Source of the DNA: Cephalotus follicularis
Lineage: Eukaryota > Streptophyta > Magnoliopsida > Oxalidales > Cephalotaceae
Length of the DNA: 64,000 bases
Assembly (NCBI GenBank): GCA_001972305.1
Contig: BDDD01000924.1
Coordinates: 1-64,000 of the forward strand
Reading direction: 5' to 3'
The translations under genes were made by a program, and so were the position numbers. Shown one piece after another: positions 33,871 to 44,875 of the stretch. The notes under the pieces were generated by a model, which was not told the DNA's origin, did no database searches, and saw only the letters and a list, made by a program, of their open reading frames with translations. Position 1 is the first letter of the stretch, and every line of letters starts with the position of its first letter.

Positions 33871-34113
33871 TAGCGACCTTATGGGTCCAATCACAATGGG
33901 TGTCCCTTTTAGGTCCATCACAGTTGGTGACCCTTATAGTTCATCTCAACTGGTGACCCTCATAAGTCATCTCAGTCGGTGACCAATATAAGTCATCTCA
34001 ATTGGTGACCCTTATAAGTCATCTAAATCAGTGACCCTAATAGGTCATCTCAGTCAGTGACCTTTATAGGCCATCTGAATTGGTGACCCTTATAGGTCAT
34101 CTCTAAAAGTGAG
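33871..34113. repeat. 26-bp tandem array
   Basis: Seven 26-bp units from 33926 to 34107 (consensus GGTGACCCTTATAGGTCATC plus CTCAAT), preceded by two diverged 27-28-bp units. Units differ at several positions each. Confidence 0.9.
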
Positions 34114-34369
34114 TCCCAGGGCTATACATCTGTTAGACTAAGTGGCCAACTCCCTATTCCTTCATGACATAGTAGAGAACAAGAGTGATTATCTCGTCAG
34201 AGCTTATCAATGTAGAGCAAGGTCTGAGACCCTATAGGTCTTCAACTACAAAACCCTTTAGATGAGTTGTTATAGCAAACCATTTGTTTCAGATAATGGG
34301 GTTCGCCTAGGCTACACAGCCTTACTACTATCTTAAGTCTGAATGTCAGACGACGAGCCTTAGAGCTCT

Positions 34370-34505
34370 AACCTCTACCTCTGAGGTCTACCTTCAAGTA
34401 CGAGGTCCGCCTATGAGTATGAGGTCTGCCTCTTGTACGAGGTCTACCTCTAGTACGAGATCTGAGTTCTAGTATGATGATTGCCTCTAGTATGGGGTCT
34501 GCCTG
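34370..34505. repeat. About 18-bp tandem array
   Basis: Five to six diverged units of the type TACGAGGTCTGCCTCTAG between 34395 and 34505. Confidence 0.7.
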
Positions 34506-34538
34506 AAAGAAAAATACTTGATTTATGGCCATTTTAGG

Positions 34539-36492
34539 TGTTAGGTGTATAGGTTGTTCAATGGCTTGAATACAATAAACATCCCATTATCTAACTCTGT
34601 AAATGAAAACAATCGTCCTAGGATCGCCAATCAACTGCCCAGTTAGACAAAAACTTGTATATAGAGAACGTTAGAGATTATACCAAGCTACCAAAATCCT
34701 TCCTTCAAGAATACGGTCTGAAACTTCAAGCATTAACTCAGGAACAAAGCAGCCAATCCAATTCCTATATATCTAATCCTAGTCTAGGATCCATATAGGG
34801 GAAGTAGTGCTCAATGAAAAGCAATACACCACCTATAGAAATCAGGGAGTGGTGTTTTGGAACTATGGTATAAAGCTTTCTCTTTTCTCTCTATTGTTCT
34901 CTGAGAACAAAAACATATGTTCTCTCTCTTTGCAAAACTTCACAGACCAGGAGCAAGCCTCTCTAGCAGAAATCGTATTCTCTGTTTGAAGCATCCAAGT
35001 TGAACCCTGTCTATGAAACACGTTACCTCTATTTAATCACCCAATGTTATGATCCACAAAAAATAGATCACCATCATGCCAACAATCAAGAAAACATGTT
35101 AAAGGATTTCATTCCTTGAATAAAATCTCGTTTCTCTTCTTGGCGCCATGACACACGGCTTATCAATTTTGCTTTTGCAATACTAACGACTATGGATAAG
35201 TGAAGAAGACGTGTTGCCTTCTATTTTCTGCTTCTTTCCATATAGGTTATCTAATAACCAATACGCGTTACTCTTCATACAACCAATAAGAGGAGAAAAA
35301 GGTGTTTGTCTTCATGCAGCTTGATTCCAAATCAGCTTGCCAATAAGGAAAGAGATTGAGATATAAGAGATAATAATCCAATTATTATTTAATACCATAA
35401 TCATACAAGTATGTTACATCAACTAATCGAGCACGTAACATTACTAATACACCACAGTATAACATGTGTCATCACACGTTATAATACTATACAATATATA
35501 TATATATCCAATACAGAGACTCGTGAGGTGGGACCCGAAAGTCCGGAATAAAATCAGTAATGATGGTATGTTACTAAGACGCCTTGCTCTTAAGTAAACT
35601 TACCATAAATAGTCCATGACTATTTTAAGACCCTGAACCTATGAGCATCGTATACCAGGTGTATAGATTAATTTCCACAAATTGATCCTTGATTAATTTC
35701 CATAAATTAAGTCTGTTTCCAAAACATCCGATACTTTATCCTGACGACAGTTACTGTGTACTATAATCCCTCGTCATCCTCAGCTACGATCATGGACTAA
35801 GGTTAGGATATGTCTCAACCCTCGATTTGCCGGTATCTATAAATCTGTCATTACCATCATGACTATCAACAAGCCTTTCCAAAAACCCTATGTTCTAGCT
35901 CGTCATAACCTTGCAAGGTATTTGAAAGTCCACAATGAATACAGATACTATAGAGCCAATCACCCTCACATCAGGTTTGACGATTCCTTGTTCCGAACTC
36001 ACTTACATTCGTATAAATCCTACAAGACCCAAAAGCTGCCTATTTGCCAGCCATGCGAAAGAACTGCGTAGGGCAATAATCAAAGTCAAACAGTCTCTAT
36101 GCAATGTAGAGTAGCCATTAAGGTCTAAGTATCAAACAAGTCCATCAAGATTATGCTAGACACATAGAGCCTATACACTACTGTCTCAAATGGGAAACTC
36201 TACTGACATGGGATATATGGCCATCTAAATAGAATTCCCATGGTGGGTCAAGTTCAGTGTAGATGCTCCCAGCACGTACCCCGCATTAGCTTTATGGTTC
36301 AACCCAAGTGGCAATGAGATACTCCACTCTCCCATTCACGAGAGCAATCATAATATGGCAAGTCTATCTGGTTCACTAATGCCTGTAATAAGTGAACCTC
36401 TGACTTGGAACAGTTTAGTGAAGGGAATAAGAAAGTCACTCTCATAGCCACTGGCTCGACAACCAACCCTTTCGATGTGACAGGGTACCATA
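34539..36492 (-). repeat. E10 3' LTR, outer part (interrupted by E8)
   Basis: It begins TGTTAGGTGTATAGG and contains a T/C-rich leader-like stretch (about 34880-34930). It runs to the E8 target duplication CCATA (36488-36492) and resumes at 44706. The full LTR is about 2124 bp. No gene. Confidence 0.8.
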
Positions 36493-37651
36493 TGTAACGC
36501 CCCCGATCCGAGTTCACTAATACTCAAAATGGGCTACGAGGATTCGGTGCATTGCTGGGGGTAATCTTAAATCATTTAACAATCTTGCTTGTTAATAACA
36601 TCTTTCATTAATTTCTTATAACTTCACTAAACCTCAAATTTTCAAACTTCAAGTTTATATATCGTACGCTTACAAAATACTACAATCATTCATATTAGTG
36701 ACATCGCACTGTACATAACATTTCATGAAAGGATTTACCCAGTGGATAAATATCTTGTTACAGCCACAAAACAGAAGTTTATACATAGCATATATGTATT
36801 TTTAAAACAAAAACATTTCTACAACTTTCTTTTAAACTTGGTGGTCCCCAATCAACCATCACCTGGACAGTTTTTAAAACAAAACAAAACATTGAAAGGA
36901 GTCAGCTCAAATAGCCCAGTAGGAATTTTGATAGTAAATGCTTCATCAAAATTCATTTTTTGATTATTTTCATAAAAACCAGAACATTTCACATTACCGA
37001 GGGGCCTTAAGAAACTCAACTGAACCATTGCTTCACCGAGGCATTGTGCACTCCTTGATTACTATCCTTACATCACATGAATTTCCGGGAGCACTCTACG
37101 GTCTATACATAACTCTATTTGGATCTCACTATCCAAGATTCGTTCATCTCAGTTCAACAAGTTCTCATAACTCATTAACAATATCTCAACACTTTGAGTA
37201 AACTATTCAAAAACTTTCACTGGACAGGATTGCACAGTATTTTAAAGCTGATATTTCATATAGAAATATTCATTTTAAGAGAAAACATAAACTAGTAAAG
37301 TTATAGTGGACATTTCAAAGATTTCAGAATGATAAAGTTCATAATTTTTGGATGAGAAATGAAGCTGCAGTAAATTTTCAAAGTTGCAGGTACTGTATGT
37401 AAGCAAAAAACGATCAATAACATTAAACATAGTTTTTCATCCAGAAATCAACATAATTTCGAAATACATGAAACATAAGAGTTGTAGAAGACATCCTCGG
37501 GATTCTATAACAATAAACCAATTGCAATTTCATTAAAAAACGAGAGAGATATGATTAAAACAAGTTGCTACATAAAATACATGAGGACAAAACAAGAAAT
37601 CTTCCATAAAAAATAGTCCAACAATTCAACTAAAATATTCTGGTCGTTACA
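36493..37651 (-). repeat. E8 3' LTR with about 650-bp internal deletion (1159 bp)
   Basis: Collinear with the 5' LTR until about 37573 (GTTGCTACATAA), then jumps to the last 80 bp (GAAATCTTCCATAAA). The palindrome-bearing segment of the 5' LTR (about 43975-44620) is what is missing. Confidence 0.9.
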
Positions 37652-37701
37652 TTCTACCATCCCTATAATAATTTTTTCCTCAAAATTTTTTACACTATAG
37701 A

Positions 37702-40218
37702 CTAAAAAAGATGAGGATATTCTTGTCTCATCACTGCTTTCAATTCCCAAGTAACTTCTTCGGCTTCGTGCTTGAATTGTCTTTGTTCGCAGAATCTGCT
37801 CTTTATAATCCAAAATTTCCATCGGTTGCACATCATATGATAAGTCTTCATGCACTTGTATTGGTTCGAGTATTTGAACATGAGATGGGTTCACCATATA
37901 TTTCTGAAGTAGAGATACATGGGACACATTGTGTACATGAGAGAGTTTGGGTGACAATGCAAGCCTATACGCAACCTCTCCAATTCTTTCCAGAATCTCA
38001 AATGGTTCGATGTATCGCGGGCTAAGTTTCCCCTTTTTACCAAACCGCATTACTCCTTTCCAATGCGATACCTTTAGAAATACATGATCCTCCTCTTCGA
38101 ACTCTAGCTCCCTCCGCCTCTTATCCGCATAGCTCTTTTGTCTACTTTGGGCTGCCAGTAGACGCTTCCAAATTAGCCTTACTTTTTCAATAGTCACTTA
38201 CACCATTTATGGTCCCAAAAACTTTCTTTCTCCGACTTCCTCCCAACAGATCGGCGTCTGACATTTTCATCCATAAAGTGCCTCAAAAGGTGTCATCTGT
38301 ATACTAGCTTGGAAGAAGTTATTATAGGCGAATTCAATCAGAGTCACATGATGCTCCCAATTCCTTTGAAAATATATAATGCAGGTTCTTAGCATGTCAT
38401 CCAATGTTTGAATGGTTCGCTCTGATAGACCATCAATCTACGGATGGAAGGCCGTACTAAAATTCAGTCTTGTACCCATAGCATTTTTTAAACTCTCTGA
38501 AACAATCGATACAGGTATGCCATGTAACCTGATTAGTTCTTGCTCCAATATCCTAGCCACTTGAAACAAAGAGTGACTATCCTTAATTGGTAGGAAATTA
38601 GCATATTTCATTAATCGATCCACTATCACCCATATAGCATTATTCCCTTTAGCTGTCATCGAAAGTCCGGTTACGAAATCCATGCTAATGTGCTCCCACT
38701 TCCACTCAGGTATAGGAAGTGATTGTAAAGTCCCTTTTGGCATTTGATGCTCAGCTTTAACTTGTTGGCAAAGCAGTCATCTTGACACAAAGTCTGCAAT
38801 TTCTCTTTTCATGTTATTCCACCAATATAGATCTCGCAAATCCCTACACATTTTAGTGCTCCCACGGTGGACTAAAAAATTCGACCTATGCGCTTTCGTC
38901 GTTACTTCCTTCTTCAAACCCGCATTGGATGGAACGCACAATCTTGAATCAAATCTCAACACACCATCAACTCCCAAGTTAAAATGTGACACTTTTCCAT
39001 TCCTCACCTCATCCGCTATCTTCTTAAGCTCTGAATCATCAAATTGACATTGCTTTATTCTTTCAACTAAAGAGGGTCGAGCTATGACTTAAGATAGGTA
39101 AGCTCCTTCTCCTTGTTTTTTAACTTCCAAGTTCAATCTCTGGAAATCTCTCAGCGATTCCTCTTGTCTAGTAATCATCATTGTCAAATTTCTCACGCTT
39201 TTGCGACTCAAAGCATTCACCACGACATTTGCCTTTTCCTGGATAATACTGAATAGTGCAGTCATAATCTTTAAGTAGTTCCAACCATCTCTTTTGCCTC
39301 ATATTTAGCTCAGTATCAGTAAAAATATATTTGAGGCATTTATGATCCGTGAAAATTTCGCACTTTTCTCCATATAGATAATGCCACCAAATCTTTTGTA
39401 CGAAAACGACTGCAGTCAATTCAAGATCATGAGTAGGGTAATTCTGTTCGTGCACCTAAAGCTGCCTGGAAGCATAAGCGATCACTTTCCCTTGTTGCAT
39501 TAACACGTAACCAAGTCCCTTACGAGAAGCATCACTGTACACCACAAAACCTTCTGATCTAGACGGTAAAGATAATATTGGTGTGTTCATCACTCTCTCC
39601 TTCAATTCCAACAAACTCTTTTCGCATTGATTAGACCATTTGAATTTAACATTCTTTTGTGTCAACATTGTCAGAGGGTTAGCAATGCGGGAGAAATTTG
39701 CAACGAACCTTTGGTAGTCGCCGGCCAATCCAAGGAAACTTCGTATTTCTGCTAACGATGTTGGTCTTTGCCATTCCCTTATTGCTTTTATCTTAGCGGG
39801 GTCCATTGAAATACCTTCCCTTGAAATCACGTGACCCAAGAAGGACACCTCCTCCATCCTAAATTTGCATTTATTGAACTTAGCGTAAAGTTGTTCCTTC
39901 CTTAGTGTTTGTAGCACACTAGTCAAATGCTCTTCATTCTCCTCTTGACTATTTGAGTATACTAATATGTTGTCAATAAAAACTATCACAAACAAATCAA
40001 AAAATTTGCTGAATATTCTATTCATCAAATCCATAAATGAGGCTGGAGCGTTTATCAGTCCAAATGACATTACCAAAAACTCGTAATGACCATATCTCGA
40101 TCGAAAAGCAGTTTTTGGCTCCTCCTTCTAAACCTTTACTAGATGATAACCCAATCGAAGATCAATCTTAGAGAAATATCGAGCGTTCCGGAGTTGATCA
40201 AAAAAGTCGTCGATCCTT
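37702..40218 (-). pseudogene. E8 pol: RT, RNase H, integrase, chromodomain, multiply broken
   Basis: RT palm (40218-39456) has [20 protein letters not shown] and [11 protein letters not shown], so the second catalytic Asp of FIDD is Asn. RNase H (39455-39168) has [12 protein letters not shown] and [20 protein letters not shown]. The integrase zinc finger region (39007-38777) and core (38743-38438) follow; the core reads VSIVSESLKNAMGT, lacking the segment with the second catalytic Asp. The C-terminal part (38197-37702) includes FGKKGKLSPRYIEPFEILER; the chromodomain MEILDYKEQILRTKTI then shifts frame and ends PHLF, stop at 37702-37704. Many stops elsewhere. Not functional. Confidence 0.88.
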
Positions 40219-40276
40219 ATAAATTACCTACAATTATGATCAATCTTAGGAAGATAATGCACACTAGTCAAATGCT
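40219..40276. other. Breakpoint filler with locally copied segments
   Basis: Homology to RT ends at about 40218. The next bases include GATCAATCTTAG, also at about 40158-40169, and the 18-mer GCACACTAGTCAAATGCT (40259-40276), identical to 39914-39931. LTR fragment Z begins right after. This looks like templated filler DNA from end-joining repair. Confidence 0.7.
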
Positions 40277-42423
40277 AAGAATTGCAAGATTGTTGGTGAA
40301 AGAGCTTGCATTAAGAGGATTGGAGTAGAGCTCAAGGGAAGAAAAGTCTTGGAAGCTTGGACTCTTTCCTGGTAAGTTAATTTGAACTTCCTGCCTAAGT
40401 TGTATTGTCAACAAGGTAATTAGAAGGTTGTACACCTTCTGTTATGATTAAGGTTAGCAATAATAGGATGAATGAAGTGGTATTATGGAGGTAAGAACAT
40501 AGAACATGAAACTTAGAAAATTATATAACTTTAAGTTGAAATGTACCTACTGGATAGTTATGTTATGCCTACTGTATCTCTTAGATATGTATATTCACCT
40601 CTGTCAACACATGAATCCGAAATTGCAAGGATGCTTGACATAGAGTTATAAAGAGAAAGTGATAAAGGGAGTTGATATATGCTTAATGAACTAATGACTT
40701 AAGCTACTGATTGGAATGGTTATAAGTGTTACTGAATCTACTGTTACTGTTGCATGTATCCATAAACATGCATGTTTAGATTGTAACTTGCTGGATTAAA
40801 GAATTGTTGGTGAAAACTTGGAAAAGGCTTTGGAACCCTAAAGAGAAAGATCACTCAATTGATCTTGGGATAGCGAATTGAGGTAGGGGTAGTGTTATGT
40901 TTTGGAAGATATGATCATGCATTACATGTATGTTAATTTCTACTTGCATTGAACTGATTTGACATTGAATTGCACTACACATAAACTGTTCTGCCTGCAT
41001 TTCTGGGCAAAACCAGTCGACTGCCATTCAAAGCAGTCGACTACTCAACCCAACAGTCGGCTGGTTCTTGAGGGCAGTCGACTGTTCTGGGCAAAAAATT
41101 GCACAACATCAACTGAATTGCTACTGTTTTGCATCGTTATTGATTGTATATGTTACCATTATAAGGTACATACTGTTTGATGTTATTTAACATCATTATT
41201 ACTGATATTCAATGATCGAATAAGTTATGTGCTATATGCACAAATTATGGTTTAAACACCACTCTCAATGAAAGTTATTATCTACAAGAACTACTGTTTT
41301 GAATTATGTTACCATATATGCTACTCATGTTAGTATACACCTACTGTTTGGTGCTATTAATACCACTGATATTGATAGTTTCAAGATTTAAGCCATTTAT
41401 GGGACTTGAACCCAAATCATGATAATTTACTATCATTTTCAAAAGAACGTTATTGTTAAAAGAACTACGGGATTTTTCCTCCTACCAGAGAGGTAACTAC
41501 TGTTTTGTTTCCGAATTGGAAACCACTACTGTAACGATATCGTTTCCTCACATGAGATGCACGATTACTGAACTGATATATGTTTCCAAAGAAAACATTG
41601 GATATTGCATATTAATTATATATGTAATATTATTACTGATTGTACTGATTGAATTGATTGTCTATGCTTACTGCCGTAGTTCGGTGATGGAGGTTATCAC
41701 TGACTATGGATGTGATTCTGGGGGCCAGGAGTTGGCCAGAGCATCACCTACTGTCTGCAATTGCAGAAATCACTGTTAAATTACCCGCCAACGCCGGTAG
41801 TAATTGTTACCTTTTCTATCATCCTCGGAGTGTAGGGTGATAGTCAGGTGGTGCACAGTTGGGGGCTAGGAGTTAGCGACATGTGACACCCAAACGACTG
41901 AATGAATTGATTGTACCCTTGTGCGGTATTATTGCATATGAACTGTTCATGGCCATTTGGCATGATTGCTCTTATATTGGCTATATTAAATGTTATTTTG
42001 ATATAAATTGTCATACATATTGCATGCATATATTCCTCAGCATGCATTATCTTCCTACTTAGCCAAGTGAGGACAACGGCTAATCCCTACCCTTACAGAT
42101 TGAGCAAGGACATTCGGAACCTGCTGCTGAAGTTTTGGGAGAGCTTCTTTTATCTTTTAAGGTTGTTATTTATGTATTGTATCTTGTAGTGAATGAACGG
42201 ATCATACCTCGTTTTGTTTTCCTTATTATTAAGGATAATTTTGTTTTGAACCCGCACGTAGTATGGGATGCGTGCGGACGGCTTGTATTTTTTATATTCC
42301 GGCTTATTGACTGCTTCCGCATATTGTTTTATTCTGTTGAACGAAATGCTGGAATGTAAGTTTAATATTGATATTACCTTATATGCTGGTCTAATGATGG
42401 TACCGAAATAACGGGGTGTGACA
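40277..42423 (+). repeat. Z: truncated plus-strand Tekay-type LTR inside E8
   Basis: It ends ACGGGGTGTGACA, the reverse of the E1/E2 LTR start TGTCACACCCCG, and carries the conserved block at 42059-42090. The 5' end is missing. Palindromes of the CAGTCGACTG kind lie at 41020-41095. No coding region is seen in its 2.1 kb. Confidence 0.75.
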
Positions 42424-42759
42424 ATCTAGGATCTCCTCTCGAATATACCTTATTAATATTCTCAAATTTTCCCTAACCCTTCGGAAAACTATTCCGTCAA
42501 GTCCCCAAATATACCTCAAAATAACCTTCAAACCCGCCTTAGCTTGTGTAAGATGTTCATCCTTTCTTGCTAACTCCTGCCTATACATTTCTTCCCTTTC
42601 ATATATATGAGCATAAAATTCTCCGCTGGTCTTTGATATAATTTCTCTCAAATTTTCTTTCTCCATATGAAGTTCATGATTTCTGGCTATTAAATCTTGT
42701 ATTTTCCATCTCGAGGGTTCCACGGATGAAACACAGCAAGAAAATCCTATACTAGCCAT
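42424..42759 (-). pseudogene. E8 gag N-terminal fragment (tentative)
   Basis: A 112-codon open stretch between the primer site and Z, at the place of the gag N-terminus. It contains ARNHELHMEKENLREIISKT and EMYRQELARKDEHLTQAKAG, charged and coiled-coil-like. I recognise no conserved gag motif, so the call is positional. Confidence 0.45.
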
Positions 42760-42861
42760 CTAAGGATCTGACTCATTCCTTGTCGACATCTTTAATAAAG
42801 AAATCAAATCAGTAAATATTTTTGTAAAGTGTATATACCCAAATTATCCTAATATTCAACA

Positions 42862-42874
42862 CTCTCTGATACCA
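42862..42874 (-). other. E8 primer-binding site (initiator tRNA-Met)
   Basis: The minus strand reads TGGTATCAGAGAG four bases inside the 5' LTR. Confidence 0.85.
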
Positions 42875-42878
42875 ATTT

Positions 42879-44700
42879 TGTAATGCCCCCGATCCGAGTT
42901 CACTGATACTTGAAGTGAGCAATGAGGATTCAGTGCGTTACTGGGGTTAATATTAAATCATTTAATAATCTTGCTTGTTAATAACATCGTTCATTAATTT
43001 CTTATAACTTCACTAAACCTCAAATTTTCAAACTTCAAGTTTCTATATCGTACGCTTACAAAATACTACAATCGTTCATATTAGTGCCTTCGCACCATAC
43101 ATAACATTTCATGAAAGGATTTACACAGCGGATAAATATCTTGTCACAGCCACAAAACAGCAGTTTATACATAGCATATATGTATTTTTAAAAGAAAAAC
43201 ATTCTTCTACAACTTTCATTTATAGCTTGGTGGTCCCCGATCAACTATCACCTGCACCGTTTTTAAAACAAAACAAAACATTGAAAGGAGTCAGTTCAAA
43301 TAGCCCAGTAAGAATTTTGATAGTAAATGCTTCATCAAAATTCATTTTCTGAGAATTTTCATAAAAACAAGAACATTTCACAACACTGAGGGCCCTTAAG
43401 AAACCCAGCTGAACCATTGCTTCACCAGGGTATTGTGCACTCCCCGATTACTATCCTTACATCACATGCATGTCTTGGAGCACTTGATGCTCTATACCTA
43501 ACCCTCTTTGGATCTCACTATCCAAGAGTTGTGCATCTCAGTTCAACAAGTTCTCATAACTCATTAACAATATCTCAACACTTTGAGTAAACAATTCAAA
43601 AACTTTCATTGGACAGGATTGCACAGTAATTTTAAAGCTGATATTTCATACAGAAATATTCATTTTCAGAGAAAATATAAAACAGTAAAGTTATAGTATA
43701 CATTTCAAAGATTTCATAATGATAAAGTTCATAATTTTTGGATGAGAAGCGAAGCTGCGGTAAATTTCAAAATTTGCAGGTACTTTATAAGCAAAAAACG
43801 TTCAGTAACATTAAACATAGTTTCTCATCCAGAAATCAACAGAATTTCAAAATACATGAAACATAAGAGTTACAAAAGACATCTTAACGATTCTATAACA
43901 ATAAACCAATTAAAATTTTATCAAGGAATAAGAGAGATATGATTAAAAGAAGTTGCTGCATAATATTAGAAATAATCAAAGGAATATGTTTAACACTTTT
44001 AGAATGACAGAGTAAGGTTCCTTACTTGAAGCTAGTCTCCTTCTCTCTTCCTGAATTGAACTCAGCAAGACTAACTAATTCCCAGGTCATTCCTGGACAT
44101 ATATCAAGTGTTTTAAGCCTTGCCTAGATGAGTCATCAAGTCCATTACATTAGAGCATGGCACCTAGTATTCCTATCTTCCAAATTTGATGACACCTAGC
44201 ATTCTCCCATCTAAATTGGTGACACATGGATTCATATCACCTTAGTTTGCTGACACTTAGATATATATCAGGAGTCATAACTCCCTTAGCTTGACAACTG
44301 CCGTTAAAATTTATCCTCACTTACAGACAAAGAGGGAAAACTTAATTTCTAGACAGTTCTGCACAGGCAAAGCGCTGACGCTTCTATGTAAAGCGTTGCC
44401 GGTTGTCTTTTAAGAGTTGGCACTTTGATACTTTGTAATAACAAATCGCTGCCACTATAGGGGTAAGCGTCATTAGTAAAAAAGAAGGCACTGCCACTTT
44501 GATGGCGCTTTATGAACCAAGTCGACGCCTTGAGAATCCGTCAAGGCCTAAGCTAAACTGTCAATGCTTTAAGCTAGACAGTCGACGCTTTCTTCTAGCC
44601 AGTCAAGCATAACAACACAAAACACATAACAATATGCAAAACAGGAAATCTTCCATAAACAATATTCCAACAATTCAACTAAAATATTATGGTCGTTACA
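42879..44700 (-). repeat. E8 5' LTR (1822 bp)
   Basis: TGTAATGCCCCCGATCCGAG to GGTCGTTACA. Contains AAGCGCTGACGCTT / GTCGACGCTT-type motifs at 44365-44600. Confidence 0.92.
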
Positions 44701-44705
44701 CCATA

Positions 44706-44875
44706 TATGTAAGCAGGAATATGCTTCAATTATGTGATAAAACATATACAGTATGTCATTAATAAAATATAATTTGCACAATGTAACATAGAAAGGATAA
44801 GATTGTATATAATATAAGCATAGTACAAGTACATCCAGCCACCTAGTGGCTTGACGGGTCACACTCTCTCTAACA
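44706..44875 (-). repeat. E10 3' LTR, inner end
   Basis: Continues the E10 LTR after the CCATA duplication and ends ACTCTCTCTAACA. The pol stop codon (TAG, 44870-44872 on the minus strand) lies inside the LTR terminus. Confidence 0.8.

Larger units (their letters stand above)
32854..34538. repeat. Y: LTR-like repeat stretch with internal tandem arrays
   Basis: It starts TGGTATAACCCCCACAACCC, similar in style to Tekay LTR ends read in reverse, but no second end, primer site or coding region could be tied to it. It holds a 54-bp duplication (GGCAGAGGACTTCCATCCTT at about 33415 and 33469) and two further tandem arrays. It is the target into which E10 was inserted. Confidence 0.45.
36493..44700 (-). 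mobile_element. E8: Ty3 chromovirus inserted in E10 LTR
   Basis: LTRs 36493-37651 and 42879-44700 both begin TGTAA(C/T)GCCCCCGATCC and end GGTCGTTACA. They are flanked by the duplication CCATA (36488-36492 and 44701-44705). Inside are a primer site, a gag fragment, a foreign LTR fragment (Z) and pol from RT to chromodomain. Everything between the gag N-terminus and the RT fingers is missing, replaced by Z. E9 belongs to the same family. Confidence 0.9.

Noticed and set aside
32849-34281. Y as an LTR ending at about 34277 with TSD AACCA
   Set aside because: A 5-base match after a CA in 1.4 kb is not improbable by chance, and the end has none of the usual LTR terminus features.
42391-42759. 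Coiled-coil host protein at the right of Z
   Set aside because: It starts just inside the E8 primer site in the element orientation, so a gag fragment is the simpler reading.
44365-44600. Sirevirus LTR fragment inside E8 because of AAGCGCTGACGCTT motifs
   Set aside because: The flanks align with the E9 LTR, which has the same motifs at the same place; they belong to the E8/E9 family itself.
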